From Symbiodinium natans (lineage: Eukaryota; Sar; Dinophyceae; Suessiales; Symbiodiniaceae), in NCBI GenBank assembly GCA_905221605.1, contig CAJNDS010002446.1:1201922-1229421 (forward strand): a stretch of DNA of 27,500 nucleotides, written 5' to 3'. The notes beneath the pieces were generated by a model. The model ran no database searches and was not told where the DNA came from. It worked only from the letters and a program-made list of their open reading frames with translations. The position numbers were made by a program, and so were the translations under genes. Below, piece after piece: positions 19,592-27,243 of this stretch. How positions within the stretch are numbered: the stretch's first letter is position 1; each line of letters opens with the position of its first letter.

Positions 19592-19700
19592 GTAGGGTTT
19601 AGGGTTGAGGGTTTAGGGTTGAGGGTTTAGGGTTGAGGGTTCAGGGTTGTGGGTTGTGTGGGTTGAGGGTTGAGGGTTGAGAGTTTCGGGTTTGGGTTTT
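19592..19700. repeat. Degenerate telomere-like array (TTTAGGG/TTGAGGG)
   Basis: Alternating GGGTTTAGGGTTGAG units passing into GGGTTGTG and GGGTTGAG runs. Confidence 0.8.
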
Positions 19701-20086
19701 AAGTATTTGGGGGGTAGGGGTTTTGAAGACGTCGTAGAGCGTTTGGGTCCCAAGACGCATGGACCAAAGCTTGTTTACCGAAGCGTTTCGACCTAGTAGT
19801 TCCGTTCTGCTGGGATCTTGGCCGTGCGGGCGTAGTGGTGAAGTGCTTCAGTTCGAAACGTTCGCGTTTTTGCTTTTTGTTCGGAATCTCAAGTTGGCTG
19901 GGCGCAAGGCTCGAAAATACTCCAAAATACTGCCCCAAAATGGAGGACCCCAAAATGCTTGAATTGAGCTGTATCCTTGAACAACATTCTGCCGGTAATT
20001 CCTTGGGGGCCACCCGAAATCAGTTCCCCGTAGAGTTTACGGTTAGGGTTTGGGATAGTTCAGAGTGTAGGGATTCACATGGTGGT
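19701..20086. other. Unique segment, no confirmed gene
   Basis: Contains the short direct repeats CTCCAAAATACTGCCCCAAAAT and GGACCCCAAAATG near 19920-19956, suggestive of a dispersed element. Both strands are open for about 100 codons. On the minus strand the frame contains SSILGSSILGQYFGVFSS. I suspect a genome-wide repeat rather than a gene, but no second copy lies in this window. Confidence 0.35.
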
Positions 20087-20182
20087 CCCGTGGTACCCTG
20101 CAAGTCTTTTGCCCTTGTTGGGCTCTAGGTTCCCTGATCCAATCCCAGAAAGGGTAGGTACCCTCGCTAAAGCCATAGCTGG
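20087..20182. mobile_element. Introner-like element, family 2, copy 2 (diverged)
   Basis: GGTACCCTGCAAGTCTTTTG, TTGGGCTCTAGGTTCCCTGA and AGAAAGGGTAGGTACCCTCG follow the same order as the element at 11675 (GATACCC, TTGGGCTCGGGGTTCCCT, AAAACGGGTGCCCTTA). The GGTACCCT ends are inverted. Confidence 0.4.
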
Positions 20183-20263
20183 TTACGGGGCGGCCAACTA
20201 TTGGCCTTTAATGGGCAAGATAAAGCCCTAAACCATAAACCAGAAACCCTAAACCCTAAAATC

Positions 20264-20323
20264 ATGATGATGATGATGATGAACTTCATACTTCGGATCT
20301 ACAATTCGTGGGCATCTAAACAG
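20264..20323 (+). CDS. Candidate first exon with a (GAT)n start
   Basis: Six ATG codons from an ATGATG microsatellite lead into NFILRIYNSWASKQ and a canonical donor CAG|GTAGGG. Short, and the only good feature is the donor. Confidence 0.2.
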
Positions 20324-20458
20324 GTAGGGCAGCCGTCATTGCCACTGGTTATGGCCTGTTTTCGGGTCTAGCTCTACACCCGAAACCTGCAAAGCCCTGC
20401 ACCGTTCTTGTAGCTTCCCTTGATGCTTCAGGCGTAGAGTTTCGGGCTATTGGTTGGG

Positions 20459-20640
20459 GGTTTTAGGGTTCAGGGTTTGGGGTTCAGGGGTTTAGGGGTT
20501 TAGGGGTTGAGGGGTTTAGGGGTTCAGGGGTTCAGGGGTTCAGGGATGTAGGGGTTTAGGGGTTTAGGGGTTTGGGGGTTTAGGGGTTTAGGGGTTTAGG
20601 GATTTAGGGTTTAGGGGTTTAAGGGTATAGGGGTTTCGGT
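20459..20640. repeat. Telomere-like array, octamer form (TTTAGGGG)
   Basis: Mostly GGGGTTTA and GGGGTTCA octamers rather than heptamers. Confidence 0.8.
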
Positions 20641-20647
20641 TTGGCAG

Positions 20648-20722
20648 GACCTTCTGTCTTTTTGGAGCCTTGTGGGGGGCCTTACTGAGTTCCAGCGCCT
20701 AAGAGCAATGTCGGCTTGCCTA
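20648..20722 (+). CDS. Candidate exon, unknown protein
   Basis: Acceptor TTTGGCAG|GAC and donor CCTA|GTAGGG enclose 25 codons in phase 0, including SFWSLVGGLTEFQRLRAM. The frame also stays open to a second possible donor at AGA|GTTTAGG (20758). It is among the more protein-like small candidates. It links in phase to 20800. Confidence 0.35.
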
Positions 20723-20799
20723 GTAGGGTCCACAGTCTCAACATGGGTTCTTCTAGAGTTTAGGATTAAGGGTTCAGGGTTTAGAGTTTAGAGACAGAG

Positions 20800-20846
20800 G
20801 CCGTTGGGACGCCTCCGGCCACCGACTACACGCGCGCCTTGGCTGG
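20800..20846 (+). CDS. Candidate exon, unknown protein
   Basis: Acceptor CAGAG|GCCGTT and donor GCTGG|GTTTAGG enclose 47 nt reading AVGTPPATDYTRALA, ending in phase 2. The donor is the first base of a telomere-like unit. Confidence 0.3.
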
Positions 20847-21363
20847 GTTTAGGAGTTGAGGGTGTAGGGTAAACCCTGAACCCCAAAACCCTAAAGCCTC
20901 AAACCTTGAAACCCCCAGCGCCCATTAAACCCTAACCGCAAGCCACTGGAGCCCTAATCCGAAAACCCTAAAGCCGTGGAACCCTAACCACTAAAACCCA
21001 AAGCCTTTACACCTGTAAACCCCTGGCCCTAAACCCACCACAAGCCGCAGGGGGGGGGGGGGGGAAGAGGGGAAACCCTAAACTTAACCCTCAGCCCTAA
21101 ACCTAAACCTTAAAGCCTAAACTTATGACGAACCACGGGGGCTGCGTCGTCGGGGAGTGGGAAACCTGGCTAAACCTGAACCACGACAAAGTGAAAACCC
21201 TTAAACCCACCATTGAACCCAGACCAGGGAGGGAGGGGAACCCTAAGCCCAAAACCAGGAAGGGGGGCGGGATAGGGGGGAGGGGATGCGGGAGGGGACG
21301 GGGGAGTGAGTGGTGCATGAAGTGCCGGCGCACGTTCATCCTATCTAAGCCCCCAAAGCCCCT
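20847..21363. other. Degenerate telomere-like DNA with G-rich low complexity
   Basis: Interrupted CCCTAAA, CCCTAAC and CCCAAA units to about 21120, with a run of 14 G at 21050. Positions 21125-21391 are open on the + strand (starting MTNHGGCVVGEWETWLNL) and might include an exon, but the latter half is GGGA-rich low complexity, so I do not call it. Confidence 0.5.
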
Positions 21364-21640
21364 ACAGGCCCCTAAAACCCTAAAACCCTAAAACCCTTAA
21401 AGCCCTAAAACCCTAAAAACCAGAAACCCTTAAGACCGCAAACCCTAACACCCTAATCCCTTAAAACCCTAAAACCCTAAAGGCCCCTTAAAACCCTAAA
21501 ACCCTAAAACCACAAAACCCTTAACACCCTAAAACCCTAAAACCATAAACCCTCAAAACCCTAATACCATAAACCCTTAAAACCCTAATCCTTTAGAACC
21601 CTAAAAACCCTTAAGACCCTAAAAACCCTACACCCGCCGA
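21364..21640. repeat. Telomere-like array, octamer form (CCCTAAAA)
   Basis: Dominated by AAAACCCT octamers, with CCTTAAAA and CCATAAA variants. Confidence 0.8.
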
Positions 21641-21683
21641 AAACGACTGGCCAAGGCAGCGCTCAGGGCTGTACCCCTAAATC

Positions 21684-21901
21684 AATAAACCCTAAACCCT
21701 AAACCCTACACCCTACACCCTACACCCTAAACCCTAAACCCTAAACCCTAAACCCTAAACCCTAAACCCTAAACCCTAAACCCTAAACCCTAAACCCTAA
21801 ACCCTAAACCCTAGAACCCTAAACCCTAAACCTAAACCCTAAACCCTAACCCTAAACCCTAAACCTAAACCCTAACCCTAAAACCCTAAACCCTAAACCC
21901 T
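21684..21901. repeat. Telomere-like array (CCCTAAA)n
   Basis: Long heptamer run with a CCCTACA block at the left and some 6-bp slips near 21830-21880. Confidence 0.9.
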
Positions 21902-21906
21902 CCCAG

Positions 21907-21998
21907 GCGCTCAGGGCAAGGCCCGGCGACCAAGAGCCGGGCACAGCCTGGCGGCGCTGCGCTGCGCGCTGCAGTGCGCCTTGCTTGGAGGAATATTT
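21907..21998 (+). CDS. Candidate exon between inverted telomere-like arrays
   Basis: Acceptor CTCCCAG|GCGC and donor ATTT|GTTTTT. Entered in the phase left by 20846, it reads RSGQGPATKSRAQPGG then AALRAAVRLAWRNI, with no stop and good third-position GC. A poly-T tract follows. Function unknown. Confidence 0.35.
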
Positions 21999-22033
21999 GT
22001 TTTTTTTTGGGAGAGGGGGGGGGGGGGTGACTG

Positions 22034-22256
22034 CGGTTTAGGGTTTAGGGTTTAGGGTTTAAGGTTTTAGGGTTTAGGGCTTAGGGGGTTTAGGGATTTA
22101 GGGTTTAGGGTTTATAGGGTTTAGGGTTTATAGGGTTTAGGGATTTAGGGTTTAGGGTTTATAGGGTTTAGGGGTTTAGGGATTTAGGGGTTAGGGTTTA
22201 GGGTTTTAGGGTTTAGGGGTTTAGGGTTTCGGGATGCAGGGTCTAGGGTTTAGGGC
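22034..22256. repeat. Telomere-like array (TTTAGGG)n, irregular
   Basis: TTTAGGG units mixed with TTTATAGGG, GATTTAGGG and TTTTAGGG, preceded by a G-run at 22013-22027. Confidence 0.85.
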
Positions 22257-22477
22257 TGGCTGTTGGGATTCTTCATATTGTCCTTATTTGGGTTGATGAG
22301 GGGCCTTGCTTACAAAGATTTTTCAAAGAGGTTTGAGGGAGTTTGGGGTTTCTGGGTGTAGGGTTTAGGGCTTAGGGAAAGGGGCTTGGTGGGTTTTGAG
22401 TTCAGGGTTTATTTTGAAAGTTCCCCGAACCCTAGAAACGACAATCTAGGGTTTATAGGACTTATGGTGTTTAAGGC
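22257..22477. other. G/T-rich segment, no gene seen
   Basis: Scattered GGGTTT motifs and no exon-like frame that I can support. Confidence 0.4.
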
Positions 22478-22627
22478 CTAAGCCCTAAACCCTAGACCCT
22501 AGACCCGAAACGCTAAACCCTAAACCCTAGACCCGAAACCCTAAACCCTAAACCCTAAACCCTAAACCCTAAACCCTAAACCCTAAACCCTAAACCCTAA
22601 ACCCTAAACCCTAAACCCTAAACCCTA
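22478..22627. repeat. Telomere-like array (CCCTAAA)n
   Basis: Variants at the left (CCCTAGA, CCCGAAA), then perfect heptamers ending CCCTACAG, the acceptor of the next candidate exon. Confidence 0.9.
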
Positions 22628-22630
22628 CAG

Positions 22631-22697
22631 GGTTCAGGCGAAGAATCCCCCAAACCTCGGCCCAGGCCTCGACTGCACGGACGCGCGAGACCCAGGA
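22631..22697 (+). CDS. Candidate exon between inverted telomere-like arrays
   Basis: Acceptor CCTACAG|GGTT. In the phase left by 21998 it reads FRRRIPQTSAQASTARTRETQ (16 of 21 third positions G or C; residues given as a short stretch). A stop is reached 15 nt after ETQ unless a donor is used at CAGGA|GTTG (22698) or CAG|GAGTT (22696). CAGGAGTT also ends candidate exons at 11271 and 27485. Confidence 0.35.
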
Positions 22698-22726
22698 GTT
22701 GAGATAGGTTGGGGTTGCGAAGGGTG

Positions 22727-22809
22727 TAGGGTTTAGGGTTTAGGGTTTAGGGTTTAGGGTTTAGGGTTTAGGGTTTAGGGTTTAGGGTTTAGGGTTTAGG
22801 GTTTAGGGC
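22727..22809. repeat. Telomere-like array (TTTAGGG)n
   Basis: About eleven perfect units on the + strand. Confidence 0.9.
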
Positions 22810-23016
22810 TTGGATCCGAGGGCTTCAGGGTTTAGGGTCTTCGGGGGGCTCAAAGTGGTTTAGGCTGTCGGTTTGTGTTCAACGGTTTCTGTCTTAAACG
22901 GCTTCTGAGGGCTGTTTTCTGGTTTTCTGTCAGGGCTTTAGACTTTTGGGGTTCATTAGGACGTGAGGTTGATCATATTTCCCAAGGGTAGGGTTCAAAC
23001 TTCTGCTAAGGGGTAA
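22810..23016. other. G/T-rich segment, no gene seen
   Basis: Intron-like composition, without a supported exon. Confidence 0.35.
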
Positions 23017-23151
23017 AAGGAGGGACGCCTAGAAGGGACCCTCTTATTCTCCTACATAACCCTTATATGTACCTTATATAGTCCCGACATACCGAAGTAG
23101 CCCTCAAATACCCTAAATAACCCCTAAGGTCCCTTTTTAGGGTCCCTCCGT
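23017..23151. mobile_element. MITE-like element, family 3, copy 1
   Basis: Ends are inverted repeats of about 23 bp: left AAGGAGGGACGCCTAGAAGG, right the reverse complement of CCCTTTTTAGGGTCCCTCCG. The interior TACCTTATATAGTCCC and ACCCCTAAGGTCCC matches the element at 24089. There is no coding capacity. Confidence 0.65.
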
Positions 23152-23429
23152 TAGTCCCTTGATTCGGGCTATGGCTTTGGGACGTTAGGGTGTGACGGCA
23201 TGTTTTCACAGGCCTTCAAAGGGGACCGGTTGAAGATGTTTTGTGAGGGTTTTAGGTGACTTTAGTCTTTCTGGGTTGGGGTTTCAGGGCTGCTTGATTT
23301 AGCCCTAAACCCTAAACCCTCAACCCCAGCATCCTAAACCCAAGAACCATTGAAGTCCCAAACCCTAAGCGCCCTAAGTCCTAAAGGTCCAAGAGCCTTG
23401 AGCCGAAACCCCACACTTCTAGAACTCCC
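23152..23429. other. Mixed unique and degenerate telomere-like DNA
   Basis: Short CCCTAAA fragments near 23303-23340. No exon called. Confidence 0.4.
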
Positions 23430-23763
23430 GAATGCAAACCCTAAGCCCTAAACGTCAACCCTAATCCCTAAGCCCTAATCCCTAAACCCCAAACCCTAAA
23501 CCCTAAACCCTAAACCCTCAACCCTCAACCCTAAACCCTAAACCCTAATCCCTAAACCCCAAACCTTAAACCCTAAACCCTCAACCCTCAACCCTAAACC
23601 CCAAACCCTAAACCCTAAACCCTAAGCCCCAAACCCTAAACCCTAAACCCTAAACCCTAAACCCTAAACCCTAAACCCTAAACCCTAAACCCTAAACCCT
23701 AAACCCTAAACCCTAAACCCCAAACCCCAAACCCCAAACCCTAAACCCTAAACCCTAAACCCC
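23430..23763. repeat. Long telomere-like array (CCCTAAA)n
   Basis: Over 300 bp of CCCTAAA with CCCTCAA, CCCTAAT and CCCCAAA blocks. A duplicated sub-block (CCCTCAACCCTCAACCCTAA) occurs at about 23515 and 23578. Confidence 0.9.
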
Positions 23764-23776
23764 TGCATCCCCCAAG

Positions 23777-23854
23777 GCCTGGGCTTTGGACTCGGCTTTG
23801 GCTCAGCTCGAGGCTGCGGCCGCGCTGAGCGCCGCCCTCTGCGGCCCGCAAGAG
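23777..23854 (+). CDS. Candidate exon between inverted telomere-like arrays
   Basis: Acceptor CCCCAAG|GCC and GC donor GAG|GCAGGG enclose exactly 26 codons, including AWALDSALAQLEAAAALSAA. It is a strong Ala/Leu-rich helix with high third-position GC, and the most convincing of the bracketed spacers. It is in phase with the 22631 candidate if that exon ends at CAG|GAGTT. Function unknown. Confidence 0.4.
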
Positions 23855-23859
23855 GCAGG

Positions 23860-24002
23860 GTTTAGGGTTTAGGGTTTCGGTTTAGGGTTTAGGGTTTGGG
23901 GTTTGGGGTTTGGGGTTTAGGGTTTAGGGTTTAGGGTTTAGGGTTTAGGGCTTAGGGCTTAGGGCTTAGGGCTTAGGGTTTAGGGTTTAGGGTTTAGGGT
24001 GT
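23860..24002. repeat. Telomere-like array (TTTAGGG)n
   Basis: TTTAGGG with homogeneous blocks of TTTGGGG and CTTAGGG. Confidence 0.9.
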
Positions 24003-24088
24003 GTTGGGGTGGTCGTGGCGCCGCAGCGACTTCAACAGTCACAGCAAGGTACGGCTAAGAAAAGGGGAGAGCTTTTGAGAAGGCGTAT

Positions 24089-24203
24089 AAGGAGGGACCC
24101 CTAGAAGGGACTATATACCTTATTTCGTCCCTGTATACCTTTCGTAGCCCCCAAAATAACCCACAAAGAACCCCTAAGGTCCCCTTATAGGGATCCCTGC
24201 TTG
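24089..24203. mobile_element. MITE-like element, family 3, copy 2
   Basis: Left end AAGGAGGGACCCCTAGAAGG and right end CCCCTTATAGGGATCCCTGC are imperfect inverted repeats. The interior matches the copy at 23017 (TATACCTTAT, CGTCCCTGTATACC, ACCCCTAAGGTCCC). Confidence 0.65.
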
Positions 24204-24296
24204 AGTTGCTTGTTTAATTACATCCTAAGCTGTGCTGGCATTCTAGGTTGGCGTGTGGGGGCTTTCGGCTAGAGGAACCTTTTAGGAAATTTTCAG

Positions 24297-24311
24297 TCTC
24301 TCTCTCTCCCG

Positions 24312-24345
<34 letters not shown>

Positions 24346-24365
24346 GCTCTCTCTCTCTCTCTCCC
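24297..24365. repeat. (CT)n microsatellite
   Basis: CTCTCT run with a few CG and TT interruptions. Confidence 0.95.
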
Positions 24366-24401
24366 CTTTTTCTTTTATAATAACTAGTGCGACTTCGAAG
24401 C

Positions 24402-24509
24402 TCCACAATACTTGTCCTAGTTGAGTATCGAGCCTGGGCGCAGATGATCCTAGACAGGCAGCGGCTTTGCCTTCCAACAGCTGGAGTACAACTCCCACTG
24501 TCGAGTCGA
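24402..24509 (+). CDS. Candidate exon, unknown protein
   Basis: After TTCGAAG the frame reads STILVLVEYRAWAQMILD then RQRLCLPTAGVQLPLSSRW, with a donor at TGG|GTTTAGGG (24510). The minus strand is also open here (including LQLLEGKAAACLGSSAPRL), so the strand is uncertain. Confidence 0.3.
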
Positions 24510-24583
24510 TGGGTTTAGGGTTTAGGGTTTAGGGTTTTAGGGTTTAGGGTTTAGGGTTTAGGGTTTAGGGTTTAGGGTTTAGC
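24510..24583. repeat. Telomere-like array (TTTAGGG)n
   Basis: About ten units with one TTTTAGGG. Confidence 0.9.
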
Positions 24584-24817
24584 AGTCAACTGCCGGTCCT
24601 GCCGTCTGTTACCTGCAACTGGCTTAACTCAGGGTAGGACACGTGTTCCAGCATATTTGGCATGTTCAGCCACTCCATGCACTTGCTTGCAGGGCGCATG
24701 TAAGTTCTCCGCAACTGCATGGGTTGCAACAGGGATCGTTACCACAAATGTCCCTGTGCCAGTTCTGGCCGCTGCTTGTGTGAAGGTTCTGTAGTTTGAC
24801 AGCTCGCGCGGGCCCAG
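24584..24817. other. 5' region of the RRM gene
   Basis: Two stretches are Cys-rich in one + frame: NCRSCRLLPATG (about 24591-24626) and NCMGCNRDRYHKCPC with CLCEGSVV (24713-24796, stop at 24797). The second could follow an acceptor at GTAAG (24704). These might be the last exons of an upstream gene ending 19 bp before the RRM start codon, or chance. The RRM start follows GGGCCCAG, a possible spliced-leader acceptor. Confidence 0.25.
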
Positions 24818-25743
24818 ATGGCTGCACCCGCGACCACGGTGGCCCCATGGGAGGAGCTCTTCGTGACCGGCCTTCCTATGGACTGCAGCGCCTCAGGTGT
24901 ACAATCTCAGCAAAACTCTGTTTGCCACGCAGTAAGATTCAGACCTTATATGAACCCTAAACCCTAAACCCGAAACCCGAAACCCTAAACCCCAAACCCC
25001 GAAAGTGTGCACGAAAACCGACAGAGGCAGCGAGCAGGCCAAGACCATCTTTAGCCAGTATGGATCGGTAAAAAGCACCAACGTGCTCCCAGTGTCCGCG
25101 GGCAAGACAGCCGCTGCCTGCTTTGTGCCTTGGACACACCAGTGGTGCCCTTTTCCCTGTTTTTTGGTGCAGGGCTTCTTTCCAAGCTACCCAACCCCCA
25201 AAAAAGGGTGCCCTCATTTCAATATGGTTTCTGGGCGATTATAAGGTGCTGATGGAGACCGTGGAGGACGCGAAGTGGATCGTTGAGCACGTGAACGGCA
25301 ATGTTCCCCAGGGCCTAGTCAACCCAGTCTCCATCGTCTTCTCCACCCCCAAGGCGCAGCGACATGGCGGTAAGGGAGGCTTAGCAGCTGAGTGAGTACA
25401 CTTTACACTTTTTGGGGATACTCTAACCCCCCTATATAAAGCTGAAAGGGTACACCTTTTCGGGGCTTATGAACTCAGCAACTAAGGAGGGATGAAGGGT
25501 GCCATGAAGGGGAAGTTCATGCAAATGTGGGGCGCGATGGGCGGCTGGGGGGGCAAGGGTGGTGGTGACTGGGGCAAGGGCGGCGGCGACTGGGGCAAGG
25601 GTGGCGGCGGTGACTGGGGCAAGGGCGGCGGTGGCGACTGGGGCCAGGGCGGCGTCGGTGGTGGTTGTTGGGGAGCCCCAGCAATGGGTGGCGGCTTCCC
25701 CGCCATGAAAGGCGGCTTCCCGGCAAGAGCTGGCCCATACTGA
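24818..25743 (+). CDS. RRM RNA-binding protein with Gly/Trp/Lys-rich tail, four exons
   Basis: Exons 24818-24896, 25027-25124, 25246-25369 and 25487-25743 join in phase to 185 residues. The RRM covers about residues 11-92. WEELFVTGLP is the RNP2 strand, EQAKTIFSQYGSV the first helix, TAAACFVLM the (degenerate) RNP1 strand, EDAKWIVEHVNGNVPQG the second helix and turn, and VSIVFSTP the last strand. The tail is GGDWGKGGGDWGKGG-like and Met-rich at its start, typical of dinoflagellate RNA-binding proteins. It probably binds single-stranded RNA, with the glycine tail aiding protein or RNA contacts; the target is unknown. All three introns are GT-AG with G following the acceptor. Intron 1 contains a telomere-like array, and introns 2 and 3 are copies of mobile-looking elements. 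A short upstream frame (MNSATKEG, 25469) is intronic. Confidence 0.85.
24897..25026 (+). other. RRM gene intron 1, containing a telomere-like array
   Basis: 130 bp, GTGTAC to ACAGAG. The phase-1 join restores Gly-Ser before EQAKTIF. Its 3' half is CCCTAAA/CCCGAAA (24952-25010), direct evidence that these arrays occur inside a spliced intron. Confidence 0.75.
25125..25245 (+). mobile_element. RRM gene intron 2: family 2 introner-like element
   Basis: 121 bp, GTGCCT to TATAAG. Its removal joins AACF to VLMETVEDAKW, as the RRM fold requires. GTGC is present at both borders (TTT GTGC, AAG GTGC), as expected of a target duplication. The body matches 11675-11796. Confidence 0.7.
25370..25486 (+). 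mobile_element. RRM gene intron 3: introner copy 2
   Basis: 117 bp, GTAAGG to ACTAAG, phase 1. It matches 8106-8219, including TGAGTACACTTTACACTT and GGGGCTTATGAACTCAGCAA. Termini GCTGAGT and ACTCAGC are perfect 7-bp inverted repeats, bordered by AAGGGAGG on the left and AAGGAGGG on the right, a possible target-site duplication. Confidence 0.8.
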
Positions 25744-25804
25744 GGAGTATGAACAAGAGGGGTGATCGAAGCTACTCGGCTGCTGTTGAAGAACTTCAGC
25801 GCCT

Positions 25805-25882
25805 TATTATTATTATTATTACTATTATTATTACTATTATTATTACTATTACTATTACTATTATTATTATTATTATTATTAT
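25805..25882. repeat. (ATT)n microsatellite
   Basis: TTATTATT with ACT variants, just 3' of the RRM gene, probably in or after its 3' UTR. Confidence 0.95.
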
Positions 25883-26201
25883 GGCATTATGGCAACTTAA
25901 CTTCGGTTCCCTTCAACAACGGCCCAGGCTATGAGCCACTCTCGCTGGGCTGTTGGGTCAGCCCGGGTGCCTTTGCCCTGAGTGAAAGTGAAGTTCGGTC
26001 CTGCTTTTTGCAGCGCGCAGGTTCTATATGTGGATATCGATGCGGACATGTATACAAAAATTTGGAGCACCGAAGTGGTGTGGACTTGGCAGTATGCCTC
26101 ACCTCTCCAGGTCCATGGGCAAAAGTGACAAAAGGGTGCGCCGATGTGCCACATGAAAGCATGCAGGAACTTTGCAGTACAACCCTCATGAGTTCTTGTA
26201 G
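25883..26201. other. Unique segment, no clear gene
   Basis: The + strand is open over 25762-26205 because the ATT run encodes leucine. That frame is not protein-like before 25930, and I see no support for a gene. Confidence 0.35.
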
Positions 26202-26303
26202 GTGAGCAAGCAGTCGCTGGGTACCTGTAATCTCCTCCAGCAAATGGCGGGCCGGTTGCAGGCAGATGTGGAGTTGACCTTGCTGGAGGCTGCCAAGGCC
26301 TGA
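26202..26303 (+). CDS. Candidate last exon, unknown protein
   Basis: Acceptor TTCTTGTAG|GTGAGC, then VSKQSLGTCNLLQQMAGR and LQADVELTLLEAAKA to a TGA. It is a leucine-rich amphipathic helix. It could be a terminal exon of a gene continuing from upstream. Confidence 0.35.
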   Translation: MSKQSLGTCNLLQQMAGRLQADVELTLLEAAKA

Positions 26304-26314
26304 ATCCCTGTTTG

Positions 26315-26368
26315 GGGTTTAGGGTTTAGGGTTTAGGGTTTAGGATTTAGGGTATAGGGTTTAGGGCG
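26315..26368. repeat. Telomere-like array (TTTAGGG)n
   Basis: Six to seven units, some altered. Confidence 0.85.
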
Positions 26369-26429
26369 TTTCTAGGACCCCGAGTCCTTATCCTCCCGAA
26401 ACCCTAAACGCTAAAGCCTAAACCTTCTG

Positions 26430-26520
26430 TCACTCGGGTTCCGTTCCCTTTGAAGCCCCCTTAAGCAGCAAAAAGCGGGTGCCCTGAGGCACTTCCCCGC
26501 CTTTACTTCCCTAAGTTTTC
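26430..26520. mobile_element. Introner-like element, family 2, copy 4 (diverged)
   Basis: GGGTTCCGTTCCCTTTGAAG, CAAAAAGCGGGTGCCCTGAG and CGCCTTTACTTCCCTAAG share the order and core (AAAA..GGGTGCCCT) of the copies at 11675 and 25125. Confidence 0.35.
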
Positions 26521-26574
26521 CGGTTACTACGAGACGCTGGTTTGGTGTTCAGGGAAGGGGGAGGAGAGCCACAG

Positions 26575-26576
26575 GC

Positions 26577-26608
<32 letters not shown>

Positions 26609-26620
26609 AGGGAGGGAGAG
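26575..26620. repeat. (GA)n and (GGGA)n microsatellite
   Basis: AGAGAG run followed by GGGAGGGA units. Confidence 0.9.
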
Positions 26621-26723
26621 TGAGGGAGCTACGCTTGAAGCCCTAAACCCTGAACCCTAAACCCTAAACCCTAAAAAGGTGAGAAGAGGAGACCCAGTCC
26701 TGAGCCCAAGACCTTCTCAGTCC

Positions 26724-26832
26724 TAAACCCTAAACCCTAAACCCCAAACCCCAAACCCCAAACCCCAAACCCCAAACCCCAAACCCCAAACCCCAAACCC
26801 TAAACCCTAAACCCTAGCTAAACCCTAAACCC
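26724..26832. repeat. Telomere-like array with a CCCCAAA block
   Basis: Nine consecutive CCCCAAA units inside CCCTAAA, a clear local expansion of one variant. Confidence 0.9.
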
Positions 26833-26838
26833 CGAGAG

Positions 26839-26876
26839 AGCACGGAAGTGGCAAAGCAAGTTACAGGGACCTTGAG
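26839..26876 (+). CDS. Candidate exon between inverted telomere-like arrays
   Basis: Acceptor CGAGAG|AGC and donor TGAG|GTTCCC enclose STEVAKQVTGTL. Only 38 nt, so chance is likely to matter. Confidence 0.2.
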
Positions 26877-26893
26877 GTTCCCTGCTCATGATT

Positions 26894-26944
26894 CAGGGTT
26901 TAGGGTTTAGGGTTTTTGGGTTTAGGGTTTAGGGTTTAGGGCTT
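26894..26944. repeat. Telomere-like array (TTTAGGG)n
   Basis: Seven units, one with TTTTTGGG. Confidence 0.85.
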
Positions 26945-26957
26945 AGGCCAAAAGAAG

Positions 26958-27060
26958 GCCTTCGTTGGTCTGGGTGAGCCTTTCATACGCCTTGTGGGGG
27001 ATTGTCGGCACAGGGCCTTGAGAAACCCTCGTCGGTCCTCTCACACAACAGCCTCAGCCC
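26958..27060 (+). CDS. Candidate exon, right border uncertain
   Basis: After AAGAAG the frame reads AFVGLGEPFIRLVGDCRHRAL and stays open to a TAG near 27075. No donor is clearly better than the others. Confidence 0.25.
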
Positions 27061-27101
27061 AAAGCCCTGAACACTAGGTGCCTACGTTGCGTAAGCCTAG
27101 C

Positions 27102-27208
27102 ACCCTAAACCCTCTACCCTACTTCCGAAGCCTTAAACACTATGGACTAAACCCTGAACACCCTAAACCCTTAACCCTTAACCCGAAACCCTAAACCCTA
27201 AACCCAGA
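27102..27208. repeat. Degenerate telomere-like array (CCCTAAA)n
   Basis: Interrupted units, perfect only near 27187-27205. Confidence 0.75.
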
Positions 27209-27243
27209 GACCAACCCCATCAACACCAAATCCTTCTTTGCAG

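Noticed and set aside
24027-24048. Micro-exon RLQQSQQ with donor AAG|GTACGG
   Set aside because: The donor is good, but 22 nt is too little to support a call.
25370-25486. Shared sequence with TATATAAA as a common promoter of two genes
   Set aside because: It interrupts the RRM protein between the RRM and its glycine tail with matching splice phases. An intron explains it better, though promoter activity is not excluded.
25469-25495. Short upstream ORF overlapping the next ATG (ATGA), as in coupled translation
   Set aside because: It lies across the end of intron 3 of the RRM gene. Splicing gives a continuous protein, so neither the short frame nor the internal ATG at 25492 is a start.
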